From contig CM119268.1 in assembly GCA_051294375.1 (NCBI GenBank), positions 15,218,172 through 15,282,171 of the forward strand: a stretch of DNA of 64,000 nt, read 5' to 3'. The notes beneath the pieces were generated by a model. It saw only the letters and a program-made list of their open reading frames with translations. It did not search any database and was not told the DNA's origin. A program made the translations under genes and the position numbers. This document shows, piece by piece, positions 24,018-38,000 of this stretch (its first letter is position 1; the number at the start of each line of letters is the position of its first letter). Source of the stretch: Paraspadella gotoi (lineage: Eukaryota > Chaetognatha).

Positions 24018-24834
24018 GACCTCGGAAATGTCCGGGATTTGGTCGGCCCCCCAGTGGAACGAGGGACTCATCCTTTTCTCAAACACACCGTGTTTTGAAA
24101 GAGGAGGAAAAAAAATCGAGATTCACAGCCTCAAAACGTTCATCAAATTCGAACAAAAATACACATTAGCGTTGTGTGTGTGTTTGCTTTGTTAATTAGA
24201 GCCACTGAAAGAGAAAGAAAGAATAGAAACCAAAGGATGAAAAAGAAAAAGAAAAATTAAGAAAAAGCGAGAGAGGGCGGGAGTGAGAAAAAATGAGAGA
24301 AAGAGAGAGAGAGAGAATTAATCTTTACAATGTGCCCATTAACCAGTTTTCTGGAAGCAAACATTTGATCGGCGGCGTTGGGGCTTTCTCAGCATCTCCA
24401 TTTTAGGGTCACGAAAGGAAAATTGTATTCTTTTTCAATCCTCTATAAAAATAGGGTAAATCAAAAGGGGTTTAATTGCGTTGAGAATCAAAGAGAATCC
24501 TCCGATGCTTTGCGCCTTTAGGTACTTGTAAGTAAACTGCTTTGTAATTTGATTTTTTAAAGTTTTGTGTTAAATGAGACATCGCCGCAAAATTCAGGGG
24601 CACCGTTTAGAAAAATAAATTAGTCTTCTCAAAATGACTCTGAATGTAGTTGAAAACCACTTTATTATTTCCATTAATATTGTAAATTCAAGTACAGTTC
24701 GTATTGAAGAGATAGTCAAGTCACGGAAGAGTGTATTATTATTCGGGTTCCTGTGATGGAAAATAGGAAAAAAAAGACTTGGAAGGGGAAACAAAATTGG
24801 TGGAGTTGGGGAGATGATTGGAAGACTGTTGAGC

Positions 24835-25225
24835 GGCATGTGTGGGGCGGTTTGGCTGGGATGCAATCGTTGGGCAGTAGGAACGCATTCGTGGTACGTA
24901 CGTGGGTTGGTTGACAGGTGACATACAATTAAGAGAGCGTGTAATTGTGGGGCGGTTTGTACAGGATGATCGGGCGGTCGGGATCGGATTGTGGGGCAGT
25001 TAGGACAAGATCATGGAATGGATAGGATGCGATCGTTGGGCGCCTCAGATATGACATGGGATATGATCATCAGGTGAGTAGGACAGAGATACGATCATGG
25101 GGCGGTTAATTCATGATTGTACAGTGGTTGTCACGCAATTGTGGGTCCATTGTAACGAGATCGTGGGGCAGACGGGACGCGATCGTTGGGGGAGTTGGGA
25201 CGACATCCTTGGGGCGTTTGGAGGG
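24835..25225. repeat. Degenerate minisatellite, core GATCGTGGGGCGGTT
   Basis: A loosely periodic array of about 25-30-base units sharing GATCGT(T)GGGGCGGTT/AGGACG-like cores, seen for example near 24,865, 24,970, 25,040, 25,095 and 25,160. Units are strongly diverged. It differs in composition from all neighbouring DNA. Confidence 0.7.
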
Positions 25226-25284
25226 AGAAAATCGTTCCAGTCAACCAGATACAATCTTGTTTATTCAATTTGCATTTAATCCCA

Positions 25285-25475
25285 AAGAGTAGGAGGAGTT
25301 GGAGGAGTAAGAAGAGTAGGAGTAGGAGGAGGAGGAGTGGGAGAAATAAGAAAAAACTAAGGTGAACCTGGAGAGGAGGAGTCGGGCGAAGGGAGGAGGA
25401 GGAGTCTGGAGGAGTAGGAAGAAGAAGAGGAGAATTGAGGAGGAGGAGGAGGAGGAGGAGGGAGAAGAGGTCGAC
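25285..25475. repeat. Purine-rich GGA/GAAG repeat block
   Basis: Imperfect GGA and GGAGTAGGA repeats, nearly all purine on the plus strand, ending in a (GGA)n run at about 25,439-25,462. Confidence 0.85.
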
Positions 25476-26373
25476 GAGAAACTTTGAAGATGAGTCGGAC
25501 AAAAGGAGAAAAAAAATTAAATGGATCCGTGGTTGAAATAAAAAAAATAAAAAATAAATAAACTCACATTTGAGGGATGTATAAAAGTAAACAACTTAAT
25601 CTTTCGTTACAAAGGCAGAAGCGATAAAGAGCATACTTGTCTAAAAGGGATAAATGATAGAGTAAAGTTTACGTAAGGGAAAAGTTTAAGCTTGTACTAG
25701 TACAAAAAGATATATTTTCAGATTGTTTTATAGAATGGGGTTAAATTTTTAAAAAATCATAAATATTTAAACTTCGCTTGCGCCGTAAAATTTTTTATTA
25801 GACTTTGAAACATATTATGGATTATTGGATACAATTAAATATAAATATATCGACATAGAGATAAAGGATTCCATTTATTCAAATACTAATAAAAAATGTA
25901 GCGACATGAGATAGAAAAGTAAAACTAAGCAGTTTTTTAAAAAAAAATCGGGATAAAGATAAAAAGCAAGGGAAGGGTATGAAGAGCGTAGCGGATAAAA
26001 ACGCCACCAATTACATTTACCTTTACATTTTCCAGCTCAAGCAACCTTCAAAGGGCCTTTAATTCTTCCGGGGATGTGCCGGCCCCTTTCAATAGATCAT
26101 GGGGAGGAGAGAGAGAGAGAAGAGAAGAGAGGTGTGGTGGGAGGGAGAAAAAGCCCCCAAAAACGCTTGTTGATTTGTCGAAATCAAAATTAAAATTCTT
26201 TTCAATATCTCACACAAAACTGTAAAAAAAAGTTGTGAACCGAAAGAAAGAGTGAATGAAGGACGGAATTTAAATTTTTTTTTCTAGCGAGACATGACTG
26301 CCACTAAACAAATACTCAATTTGAACAAAAAAAATCTCGTATCTGAAATTTTTTTCACTTTCAAAAAATTTTG

Positions 26374-26449
<76 letters not shown>

Positions 26450-26808
26450 TCTTATTCGATTAAAAAACCCTCTCCAGTACATTTTTCCCACTGTAACCTC
26501 CACACACAGAGAGAGTTTGATTCCCCGCCGCTTTAAGTCTCCTTCGCTTCCCTATCCCTTATAATTTATACAAGTCTCTTTTACCCGGCATCCATTAATT
26601 TTTTTTTTACTGCGTATCCTCTTCCCCCCCCCCTTCGACTTGTTTTGGCTTCATTTCCCTACGTATATCAGTACAAACGTAAAGAATTTCGGGTCCCGAA
26701 GAAAAACAAAATAGAAAATTCCACACTCGTCGCGTGAAAGTGTACATGTTTAGTGATATCAAATCTTTTTTTAAACGAGGGACGAACGTCTAGCTTTTGG
26801 TGTGCAAA

Positions 26809-26869
<61 letters not shown>

Positions 26870-27362
26870 TGAGAAATCACACTTTTTAACAGGTACCTAA
26901 TCAACCATAGTACCAAGTAAGAAAAAAAACCGCAGACAAAAGTGCACGTCGCTTATTAGTCTTATCTTTAACCGGTGCTAAACGATTAACGATCGTCGTT
27001 ATAAACGTCGTCCTTCTTCGTTGTTGTCGCTTTGTAAGTACAGTTGATGAAAAACTTTTTTTTTAAATTTATTCCGCCCCGGTAGGGATGTTTTTGCTTT
27101 AGTTATATTGAAGTGCTTTTGGATAAAATATTACGAAAGAAGTACCCCATGGTAACGTAAGTGGTAACGAAACACAACCAAAAAAGGTTAAATGTTAATT
27201 CAATCCACGATTACCGATATAAACCCTGAGGGTAATTAGTATTGTTTTCATTTCTCGTTCTCCCTGTTTCTTTTCAAACTTTTTCCTTTCACATTTCGCA
27301 GATTTCGAAGTGGTTTTTTTTTTTTAAGTCAAATCCAACGGCGAGGCGATGGCGATCTCTTT

Positions 27363-27460
<98 letters not shown>

Positions 27461-27678
27461 ACCTAGAAACGATATGCGCGCTGCGGCTTCTCTCAATTCT
27501 CTCAATCCAACTTTCATCCATCTTTACAAAAATCGGGAGAATAAAAAAAAACAAAAAAAAAAAACACAAGAAAAACCAGAAACTATATATACTAGAGAGG
27601 GAAAAATTCGACAAGTCCGTTTTTTAGCCCATCAGTCAGAGAAACAAAAACTTTTTCGCGATGAAAACTTTTTTTTAT

Positions 27679-27725
<47 letters not shown>

Positions 27726-28436
27726 CTTTCATAGTCAAAAAGTCCGAATTTAAGAAAAGGAGGATGAAAGATGACGAAGTGAAAAACGTCTGGGCCGCAT
27801 TTTTTTTATGATCAAAAACATAAAGGGTAGTGAAAAAAGGAAACAAGTTTGTTTTTTTTTGGTAGTTTCTTTTTTCTTTCAAACGAGTTTACTAATCGGT
27901 GAAAGTCGCATTTTAGCTCCATTAGTGAGAAAAAAAGAAAAGACCTGAAGTTGAAAAAAAATAAACGAAAAGAGTTATTACCAAGAAAGAGAAAAAAAGG
28001 AAAAAAAACTTCACACAAAATCAAAAAAGATTCACTAAAGTTTTGATTATAATAAAAATAGAAAGTTGCACGTAATTGAAATCATGTGGTTTGTTGAACC
28101 AAGGATCAATTGGACAGTAATGGGAGAGGAGGAGACACAGAGAAAGAAAAACCGAATAAGAGAAAGAAAGAAAGAAAGAGAGAGAGATAGAGAGAGAGTG
28201 AGAAAACAAAAAATGCCACATTGGTTGGAAATCCGAAAAAAATATGTTTCCACATTTAGAGATATTTTTGGACGCTTTCTTACTTTTTTTTCCAAATTAA
28301 AAACGTTTCATTGTTTTTGAGTTTTTGATTCCAAAAGGGATTAAAAACTGAAATTTAATTTAAGTCGAAAAAAAGTGGAAAACAAAAAAAAGAAATTTTT
28401 TGAGAAATAGTGAGAGAGAGCAGATATATATATATG

Positions 28437-28471
<35 letters not shown>

Positions 28472-28948
28472 CCGGAGAGCTCAAGCAAAATAAAGCCAAT
28501 ATAAACGTTAGAACTTTAGGACTTTTTGTTCGAAAAACGAAAGAAAAAAAGCGGAAGAAAACAGAAAAAGTAAAAGGAATCGTTTGACGACTCATCTTGT
28601 TTCATTTATTTTTTTAAAGAAAATCTTTTGTGAGTCGGCGAAAAAAAAATGATGTGGTAACCGGCAATTTATCACGACGGTCAAAATAATCTAAGCGACC
28701 AACGACGTATCAGAAACGAAGCTCTTTTCTTTTATCAAATTTACGAATTAAATAATTAATTAACCCGACGAAAAAAATAATTTCATGTGTGACGTGAAAC
28801 TTTCCTCCTCCAGAATCGCGGATCCGACAATATTTCTTTCGCGGACGCCGACGACAACAACAACAACGAAATCGCAAGAAGCGGAAAAAACCGGAAAATC
28901 AGTTTTTCTGAGGTTCATAGACGAGAACGGGACGAGAAGAAGGCCGGT

Positions 28949-29062
<114 letters not shown>

Positions 29063-29434
29063 GAGGAAGGGACCGAATGGGGATGAGGAGGAGAAGGAGG
29101 AGGATCATCGAGCGAGAGTAAAAAACGAGGATCTCACAGCCAAAGAGGGGGACCTCCGGATGTAAGAGAGAGATTCGCGCGTGAAAGGGATGTAATTGAA
29201 GGAGAATTAATGGTCACGAGTTCTCTTCTCAAACTTGCGACTTCTTCGAGTGAACCCGGAAAAGTTGGAAAAAGAAAGCGAGAAAAAAAGCCAAAGAAAA
29301 GGGTGAGGGAAGGGAATGAGAGAAACAAAGAAATGCCCATCTTTAAATTTATTATCTATTAGTTACAAAGAAAAACTTGGCGTCACTTTCCCGCCTTTGT
29401 TTTGCATACCCTAAAACACACTATTTTTTATCGC

Positions 29435-29467
<33 letters not shown>

Positions 29468-29610
29468 TCTCTCTCTCTCTTCGTCTTCTCTCTCTCTCTC
29501 TCTCTCTCGTCGTCCCCCGTTCTCATCTCTCTGCTCTCCGTGTTCCGTTGAAGGGATGACGCAAAAAATTAAGTACTAATCCGGGGATCATCTCCGCTTT
29601 TATGATTCGA

Positions 29611-29650
29611 TTCTCTGTGATTCTCTGTGATTCTCTGTGATTCTTTGTGA
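29611..29650. repeat. Decamer tandem repeat TTCTCTGTGA
   Basis: Four units, three perfect and the last with one substitution (TTCTTTGTGA). Confidence 0.9.
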
Positions 29651-29814
29651 TTCCCGACGCATTCCTCTTCGCTTTCGGGATGATGAATCGTTTTTTTTTC
29701 GGTCGCATTAAAAATTGGGCACTATATTCCGATAACGACTCATTTTGGTTCCTTGATCCGTAAATTTTATTTTAATTTATTTTTATTTTAATAAGTTATA
29801 TTTAACCGTAACTT

Positions 29815-30010
29815 ATTTAATATTTAGCCTAATTCTTTACCTTCATCCCTAACCTCAGCCAAGTGCGTAATATAATTCGCTTACTTAATCTTTATCACTA
29901 ACTTTATCCACTAACTTTATCTCCTTAATATTTCTCCATAATTCCCAACCTAATCCTAAACCCTTAATCTAATCCCTAATCTAATCCTAAACTTTAATCC
30001 CAAACTTTCT
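29815..30010. repeat. Degenerate CCTAA/CTAATC-rich stretch
   Basis: Loosely repeated CCTAATC, CCCTAATC and CTAACTTTATC motifs. The strand sense (CCTAA) matches arthropod TTAGG telomere repeats, but units are too diverged and irregular to call a telomeric array. Confidence 0.4.
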
Positions 30011-30634
30011 TTTGTCCCTTGCCAATTAGTGTCTTTTGGTTTATTAGTTAAGTTCTCGTGTTTATTTAAAACAAATATACGAAAATGAGATTTCTTGAAC
30101 GAATTTTGGTGCGAGGTGGGGTCCTCGAACCCACCCTGTTTATTCTCTTCTGACTTGGGAATCACTTTAAAGATTCACTTGTATCGATGCTCCTAACACT
30201 AAACTTTAATCTGTAACTCTTGTTTTTCCTTGTAATTTGACTATCATTGTTCTCACCGTCTCAAGTACTTCTGCCCTTAGGTATTATATGTAAGGCGCCT
30301 ACAATTTATACGAACAGCTGCAGAACATTTCCATACAATGAATGTCGCATTGGTTACTCGAAGCTTTGTATTTTTTTCTGCACATACTATAGTAATTTAT
30401 ATTTCTATTTCTGTTTCTACTTATATAAAGTAAGAGCAAACATCGCTGGAAAACGTGCCTTTGTGATGATTGAATCCTTAAAGTCAAAATAAGAAAAAAA
30501 GTCTAACAATGAAAAATAAATAAAAAAAAGAGATGGAATCTCTTTTCTTGTCTGGAAAGCCACAAAAGACGAAACACAAAAGAAATGAGTCATCCGAATA
30601 AAAATGAATAAAAAAAATACAAATAAAGATTAGA

Positions 30635-30770
<136 letters not shown>

Positions 30771-31100
30771 GGGAAGTTGAACGACAGAAAACTAAGTAAA
30801 GACAAATAAAAACTAGTAGCAGCGTTTATACAAGAAAATCGCTTTTAATGCTTTTAATCCATTTGAAAATTTATTTTTAATTGTTATAACTCAATATTAT
30901 TATAATTCATTTTTAATGATTGTAATCATATTAAATCAAAAACAGATTTTTTTAATAAACTGATATTTCACTATATTGTTATTGCATATATTCATAGGTT
31001 TTAGTTCTCCACTTATTGTGTCAAAAATAGTTCAATATAAAATTCAGGTTCGCAATTTATAAATTTACTAATCGGAGGTTCAACAATCGGCATCATAACT

Positions 31101-33596
31101 TATTTAACGACCTTTTTCTTTTCCGTAAAATAAGAATTAATATTGATTAAAGCCGCGATCCTTATCGAAAATATCAAGCCTCCTTTTCGGCGTGTTTCGA
31201 TTAAATCAAGACCAATGGGATCATCCGTAGCTTCAGGGCAAATCGACAAAACAAAATAAAAAATTTCATCAAAATATAGAACGGAAGAACATAGAAATGG
31301 AAACTGAAGGACGAAGAACAAAGATAAAAAAAGCGGAAGTGGAGGACAAAAGAAATAAAAAGAATATAAGACGGATACGAAAGGCCCGTATATAAGCTCG
31401 ATATAAGCGACGCGATAGTTTGACGTTTTGGGAGTAAGGGGTGGCGAAGGGTGGCGAGAGGGTGGTGAAGTGGCAAGGGGTGGCGAGGGGGTGAACAGAG
31501 AGGAAAAAGAGAGTTGCTCACTAGAGGGGGCTCCAGTCGGTCTGGACTTTTTTGACACTTCCACCGCCGTTCGTGAATTCTAAGATTAAACGCCGACCGT
31601 CATTTCCTCATAGCACTGCGGCTACAACCCTTTGCTCTGGCACCGCTGCCATTGTTTGCCACCCCTGAACTCCAGAACCAGCCACTTCCGCCGCCGCCGC
31701 CGCCGCCGCCGCCGCCGAATTTCGCGATGATTTAGTTCTTAGTTTTCTCGTCAATTATCCGCGTATGATCGCTTCTTAATTCCGCCACGGAAAACGAAAA
31801 CGACGAATCAGATTTTCCAGGATGGCACTTTCGGTCTTTATTGTCGTAAAAAAGTGGCATGAGGCCAACGCAGAGAATAGGGGGTTAAATGAAGGGGTTA
31901 AAGGGGTTAAATGAATATGGACGGGAAATGCGATACAATAATAATGAAGAAAATATTATTAACTAACTAAACCGAAAACAACTTTGACAGCTGAAAATAT
32001 TGTACCAGTTCTTATGCTATAGAGTACATAATAAATTGGATACGTTAGAAGTTACCATATAATATACATTATAAATACGTAAAAAATAATCTATAACCCA
32101 ACTCTACAAATATTTCAAAATCTAGCAAAAAAAAAAGATTTTATGTATGTGCGACGTTTGCTGCGTTTAAAAAAAAAAAAGAGGAAACCAAACAGCTTAG
32201 AGTTTGACGGGAAAGATTGACGTTTTCTATTTCCGCAAGAGAAAGATTAATTTTTCCCAAAGAACGAAGCTAGGTCCTATAAAAGGGAACTCTCTAGCGT
32301 ACAATATTACGGGTGTAGGCTCCTCTTTCTCAATTAAATGAGTAAATATATAATAATCATTAAAAGAAAAAAAAAACAGTTAAGCTTTATGTACCGACTT
32401 AGAATTTAAATTGTATTGTAAAATGAGAGTAAATTCTATACAAGCAATAAAGTTCGAATTGGAAATCAAAATTGTAGGTAAAATCTAAAAAAACGATAAA
32501 ACACTATCCAACCTTGAGTCATTTACTTAAGTACTGTATGTAAATGAGATTTTAGTCACTTCTACCCGAATGAACAGCTGCCGATAAAATTTTTATTTTT
32601 ATTGAAATCTCACCTCACTCCCTTTCAAGTGAGTCATCCAATCTTTTTGCCACCAAAGGTTTATGATCAAAACCTTACCAAAAAAAGACCTTGCCACCGC
32701 CACCCTTGTCTTAACTCCTCAACTTACCCAAAAGCGGACGTTTCCTTCCCCTCTAAGCCGCAACCTCCAAGAAAACTCTTGCTCATTCCTCAATCTTCTT
32801 TCACGAGAAGTAAATATCCCTCTAGTCTCATGTTTGACATAAAAGCCAAAAAACAGATTTTGTCATCAAACGATAGACAAAGGCCGCGAGACGAAAAGAA
32901 ATTACGAAAGTAAAAGGAGAAAAACGATAAGGCTTAAAAGTCACGCTCTTTCTCCAACGTTCATTTTTTTTTGTTTAAGCAAATATAGTTTTTTTTCATA
33001 ACAAATAAATTATATTAATGTTGGAATGAATGGTGCAATCTATTTTATTCAAGATTTTTTTATTTTCAATTTTCATCTTCTTGGCAGCTTTTTCAATTTT
33101 TTTAGTTTTTCTTCCGGAACATTTTAGAGTATTCCTATTTATTTCGCAGTGATATCCTTCTTCATCTCACAAATTTTTCAGTATTATTTACCTTTTTATG
33201 CCACTTTTCCACTTTCCTCTTCAAACTTTATGTTTCCTCTACAATATTTTTCCCAAATATTGTTTCCTTTCGCATTAAATATCTCATTCTCACCAGTCTT
33301 TTTATTTCTTCTTCCATTCTTTCCCACTCTCTTAACATTTTTCCTCACTTCTTTTCACTTTCCCTCTTCTCGCGCAGAGACGTGCCCCCGCACGCGTCGC
33401 CATTAAAGATCTGTGTCAACGGCTCCCGCTGCTTCTTTCTCTCCCAGTTCCGCGGGTCGACGTTCGCCCCAATAAATAAAAACAAATAAATAAATAAATA
33501 AATAAATGAAGCCTCTTGGCTGGGTTTCCCTCCCGCTTCGCTTCACCTTAAGTCATCTCTTTTTCCTTTAGCCAGACGAATCCATTTCCTTCCTCA

Positions 33597-33645
<49 letters not shown>

Positions 33646-35001
33646 TCTCTTTCTTCCCCTCTCTCTTCCCCTCTCTCTTTCTCTCATGCTTTGTGTTTCG
33701 GAGAGATGTTTAACTGTTGTAAAAAGATTGTCAACAGTACAAATTTAAAAATTACTTAAAAAAATATAGAAAACTGGATTTTAGATTTCTTTCAATAAAT
33801 TTGTAATTCGGTCGTTCTTAATGTGAATATTGACGGAATATGGCATGTTGTTTGATCGTTCGCACTTTTAAATTCTGACACCCTGAGCGTCGTGACGAAT
33901 CATTCCGAGTTTCCATTATTTTCGGTGTATTTTTTTCTTGTTTAACTTTTTCATTGCTTTACGAGTCGTTTCGTACTTAAGAAAAAAAAATAAGGAACCG
34001 GATAAAATAGAAGCCAGTCTTACTTTTAGCAATTTACATTTTTAGTAGCAGAAGTGAGAGGGCTGGACCAAATTTTTATTTCCCTAACTTCCTTTGTATC
34101 TTTTTATCGCTAACTTCCTTCGGTTGTAGATCGTTCAATTTATTGTGAAATTTTTTTCATTACAAGTGTTTACATATTTTTTTCGTTTATATAAAATATT
34201 TTTACTGTATCGCTTTTACAAAAATATTTCATCGTGTTGCAAGATCAATGCTTGTTTTGTCTGAGTTATATAAACATCACTGTTAATATTTTTATTTTTC
34301 GATCTACATTTTTCTAAATTTTATTATCATGTGAAAGTTACTTAAAAAAATGCTTTGTATCGCTACAAATATATTTGTAAATAAAAATGTGATAGTAGAC
34401 GGTGACAAAAAGGATAGAGACTTGGGAATTCAAAGGTGACATTCTGTACAGGGGAATGCAAAAGGGACTTAGATTGCGAATCAAAACCTTAGAAAAAAGA
34501 CCGATGAGCAAATGAAAGCAGTTTGTACGTTTTTTGCCAGTTTTTTTTTTCAAATGACTTTTTTTTCGGCATTAAGTGTGACAAGAATGAATATAGTAAT
34601 AATGATATGTAATATTTGATAATTTCTGCTGGTTTCGCAAAAACCAAAGCATTAGGCCAAAAATTTGAGCGCTTCAATCCAGAATTTTTATTTTGCTTGA
34701 AATTTTTTTTCAATTTCAGCAATTATTAATAGAGTTTAAATCAATATCACTTATTCAACGAAAGTCAACCGTGCGGTAACCCCGTGCCAAAATAAAAACG
34801 AAAAAAAAAGCTCACATCCGCAAAGAAAGCTAAAATAAATAAAAAGAAAAAACCGATTAATTTATGAAGACTAGTAACATGGTAATGAAATTTGGCGCAT
34901 AAAATCGAATGTAACGTTTTTTAAGTTACGGGGGAAAAAAAAATTCCCGACAGGATGGTTTCAAGTTAATTTAAGTTGCACTAAGCACAAAGTTTCTACG
35001 T
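31101..35001. other. Intergenic region downstream of BMPR2, no gene found
   Basis: Contains a GGTGGCGA-type imperfect repeat (about 31437-31496), a (CCG)n run (31688-31717), an AAAT run near 33,480-33,505 and CT tracts at 33606-33690. A 103-codon ORF at 32,602-32,913 (+) has no recognisable domain, signal peptide or splice context and is not called. The rest is AT-rich and probably includes the BMPR2 3' untranslated region next to 35,001. Confidence 0.5.
31437..31717. repeat. GGTGGCGA imperfect repeats and (CCG)n run
   Basis: About seven imperfect copies of GGTGGCGA(GG) at 31437-31496, then a ten-unit (CCG)n run at 31688-31717. Confidence 0.8.
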
Positions 35002-38000
35002 TCATAAACAAGTGATGACGGAGAAGCTTTCGTTGTTGTCGACTCTGACGTCTTCGTTGGATTTTTTCGCCGATTGTCCCTTCAACGCCTCGTTGCGGTT
35101 TCGCGGCGACGACCGCTCCTTCACAGTCGACATTTTGACCCCGGCGCCGGGGGGCGTGTCGAGCCCGGCGTCGTTGGCCGTATCGTGAAGAATATGCTTC
35201 TTTTCCCGATTGAGATAATGATGATGATGAAGATGATTAGAATGATGATGATTCTGGTGATGGTGATGATGATGATGGTGATGATGATTGTGATTGGACT
35301 CTCTCCTCTTTGGCCCAATATCCACGCAACTGAGGGACAACTTTTCCGTTTCTTTTCCTTGCCGCCCGGAGAGTGCTCGTTCGAGGTTGTCCTTTTCGGC
35401 CTCGGCGTTTTCGAGATGTTTCAACGACGATAGATAACCCCTTTTCGTGTGATGAGTGAAGCCGTTCCGATGATGATGCGGCAATAAAATCTTGTAAGAA
35501 TCTTTCCTATGAAGAGCATTCCTCGTCATTTCCGGGTTACTGCCCATGAAGGTTCGGCCCCGCTCGTGCTTCAAGTACTTGTTAAAGTTGTGCCCTTTCA
35601 ACGAAAGCGTGTTTGGACGAGTTGCTTGTCGGCAAGACTCGGACCTTCCGACGGCGGAGCAGTTGCGCTCCGAAGCATCAGTGTCCGACGAGCAACTGGA
35701 GGAGTTCCTTCGCGATGATGAAGACTCTGAAGTTTGGTCGTTTTTCTTATCACAGACTCCTTTAGTTATATCCTCATCTTCGGAGGAAAAAGGGCGAAGA
35801 GAGGAACGAGTTTGAAGACCCTCGGCCTCCAAATTGTTCACCTTGTTCTCGGTCGCGTAAGTTGAAGAGAGTCTTTGGACAGAAGACGTCGAAGCGTCGA
35901 CGTTTTTGTTTTTTGGGTGAAAATTTTCGTCTAAATTTTTGTGCAGCAGGTGCGATGGGAGTTTGGACCGATTGAAGTTGGTCTGTACGGGGTTGTGAAT
36001 CAAGGTAGAGGTCGCTTGATTGCTTTGCTTCTCCAGCTCGCCGGCAGGAATCCTGGTGTTGCTACGCGGAGGACTCGTAATGAGTTTGAGAACGTTAGAG
36101 TTTCCATCAGAGACACTGCGCTGATGGTGGTTCTGTGGATGGTTTAAAGTTTCCCGTCCCGTCCGATGGTCACCAACGATTTGTTTCACACTGGTATTGT
36201 CCAAGACGTTGTTCTGATTTACAGGAGGTTGCGGGTCAACAGGGGCATTGTTTTGATTTCCATTCAATGACTGAGGGATAGGGGACGATTTTTTTATGCC
36301 TAAAAGGTCGGCATATATGTCTTTCCCCTGTTTTCTCCACCATAAAAACCGTCCTTTGAGGTTGTCATTTTGATATTGATCATTATTTATCACTCGTATT
36401 GTGCCAGCATTGTTGGGCCTCTTGGGGTTTCTAATGTTTAGGGAGTCAGGTCTTTGATTGTGAAAGCTATTAGATTGTTTGTTTTCTTGTTTAGGGCGCA
36501 CTTGGGGCATGCTTTGAATAAAAGGTTCATTGCTGTTAGAAAGAATGTCACTGTTTATCAATGATGACTCTAGATTATTGGCAATTTGATGAAACATTTC
36601 TGAAGTCACTTGCAATGGGGGAGAAAAACTGTCATCATCTCCACTGCTGCTAGATCCCTCAACCAAAGTGTTCCCCTTTACGGTGACCGGTCGTTGTGGC
36701 TTTACATGCAGTGTATTGCGTTCCATTGTTAAATTTCTTCCGTGGTGAGGTTTAAGCAGAGGCTGATTTTTTTGAAACATAAAACTGTTCATCATTTGAT
36801 GTCTTAAAGCGGGAGCTTGACTTCCACTACTTGAACTACCCGTAGACCTTCCAGTGTGGTCAAAGGGCGTACTTAAACTTACATAAGTTTCCACTGTGCT
36901 TTCACTTACACTCTGTTCTCTCCTTGCATCTACAGGGGAATCAGCTACATTACCATTTCTGTCAATGGTAGATGTACCGCTAACAGGGCGGTTATAATCC
37001 AATATTTGCAAGTTTGCAGAAATTCTTTGCTCAATATTAGGATTATTAGATGTTGGATTGATAGTTGTGGGACTACAATTTCCACCAAATTGTTTGTCCC
37101 ATAAATTTCCCATTTCATTTATTCTTTCTTCTATGCACAATGCAGTTAATCTTGCCTCGGCATCTTGATCCCAGCAATCCTCAATGGTTTCCTTCAATGC
37201 TCTGACCGCGAGATTGTTATCTCTCCACACTTCGGGAAAACGAGGTCGTTTCTTGTTTTTTGACACTGTCATTTGCATTTCCTCAAAAGTAGGGTGAAGT
37301 CCCAGTTCTTTCTGAAAAGGTAGCATGTAATCTGGCGTTTTTAAACTTTGAAATAACGCGGAACACCTCATGGCGACTTCCCAAAATATCAGGCCGAGTG
37401 CATAAATGTCAATTTGTTTAAGGGAGGATTCGCAGTCCCTGAGATTGACTGCACCATCTAAAACCTCGGGGGCCATGTACCTCAGTGTTCCGAGGCGCCC
37501 AACATCAGCTAACACAGAGTTTTCTGCTACCTCGAGCTGCCCATTTTTTATTATCTTACATCCATATATCTTTTGGGCAAAGCCAAAATCACAAATCACC
37601 ACGTTCAAATCTTCCTGAACCAGGATGTTGCGAGTGTTTAAATCTCGGTGAGCCAAGGCCGGCTTGTACTTTTCTCCCTTCCTTATATCCGTATGAAGGT
37701 GAGCCACGCCCCGGGAAATATTTTGACAGAACCGATTAAAGGTCTCCCAATCTAAAATATTAGTTTTAAGATATTCGTGAAGAGATTTTTTGGCGACATA
37801 GGGCATGACAAGGAGACATTCCATTCGACCTGTGTCCACGGCAAGCCTCTCTTCTGCACCAATCAATCTCAAGATGCTAGAATGATCCATGAAGGGACAG
37901 TTGTAAATCTCTTTCTCATTAAGGTACATGTTTCGGTAAATATCCTTTTCATAATTGCTGCGACTCACTGTTGAATAAAGTTTTACAGCTACATCTTTTT

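Larger units (their letters stand above)
20661..25600. other. Repeat-rich intergenic region, no gene found
   Basis: Holds a CT tract (20668-20743), a TCTG run near 22,034-22,056, (GTC)n-type trinucleotide blocks, a pyrimidine minisatellite, a degenerate GC-richer minisatellite and a GGA-rich block. The open frames over these are low-complexity. The Pro/Arg-rich frame at 22,152-22,439 (+) has no splice context or recognisable domain. Confidence 0.5.

Noticed and set aside
23453-24169. 238-codon plus-strand ORF rich in Phe, Ser and Arg
   Set aside because: Runs through a pyrimidine minisatellite and a (CGT)n block; low complexity throughout.
30085-30165. tRNA-like segment (GTGGGTTCGAGG, ending CACCA-like)
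   Set aside because: Only the T-arm is convincing; the remaining arms are missing, so it is noted only as a possible decayed element.
31100-31564. 154-codon minus-strand ORF
   Set aside because: Hydrophobic and low-complexity, derived partly from GGTGGCGA repeats; no family features or conserved motif.
32602-32913. 103-codon plus-strand ORF
   Set aside because: Plausible length but biased Lys/Pro/Ser composition, no domain, no promoter or splice evidence.
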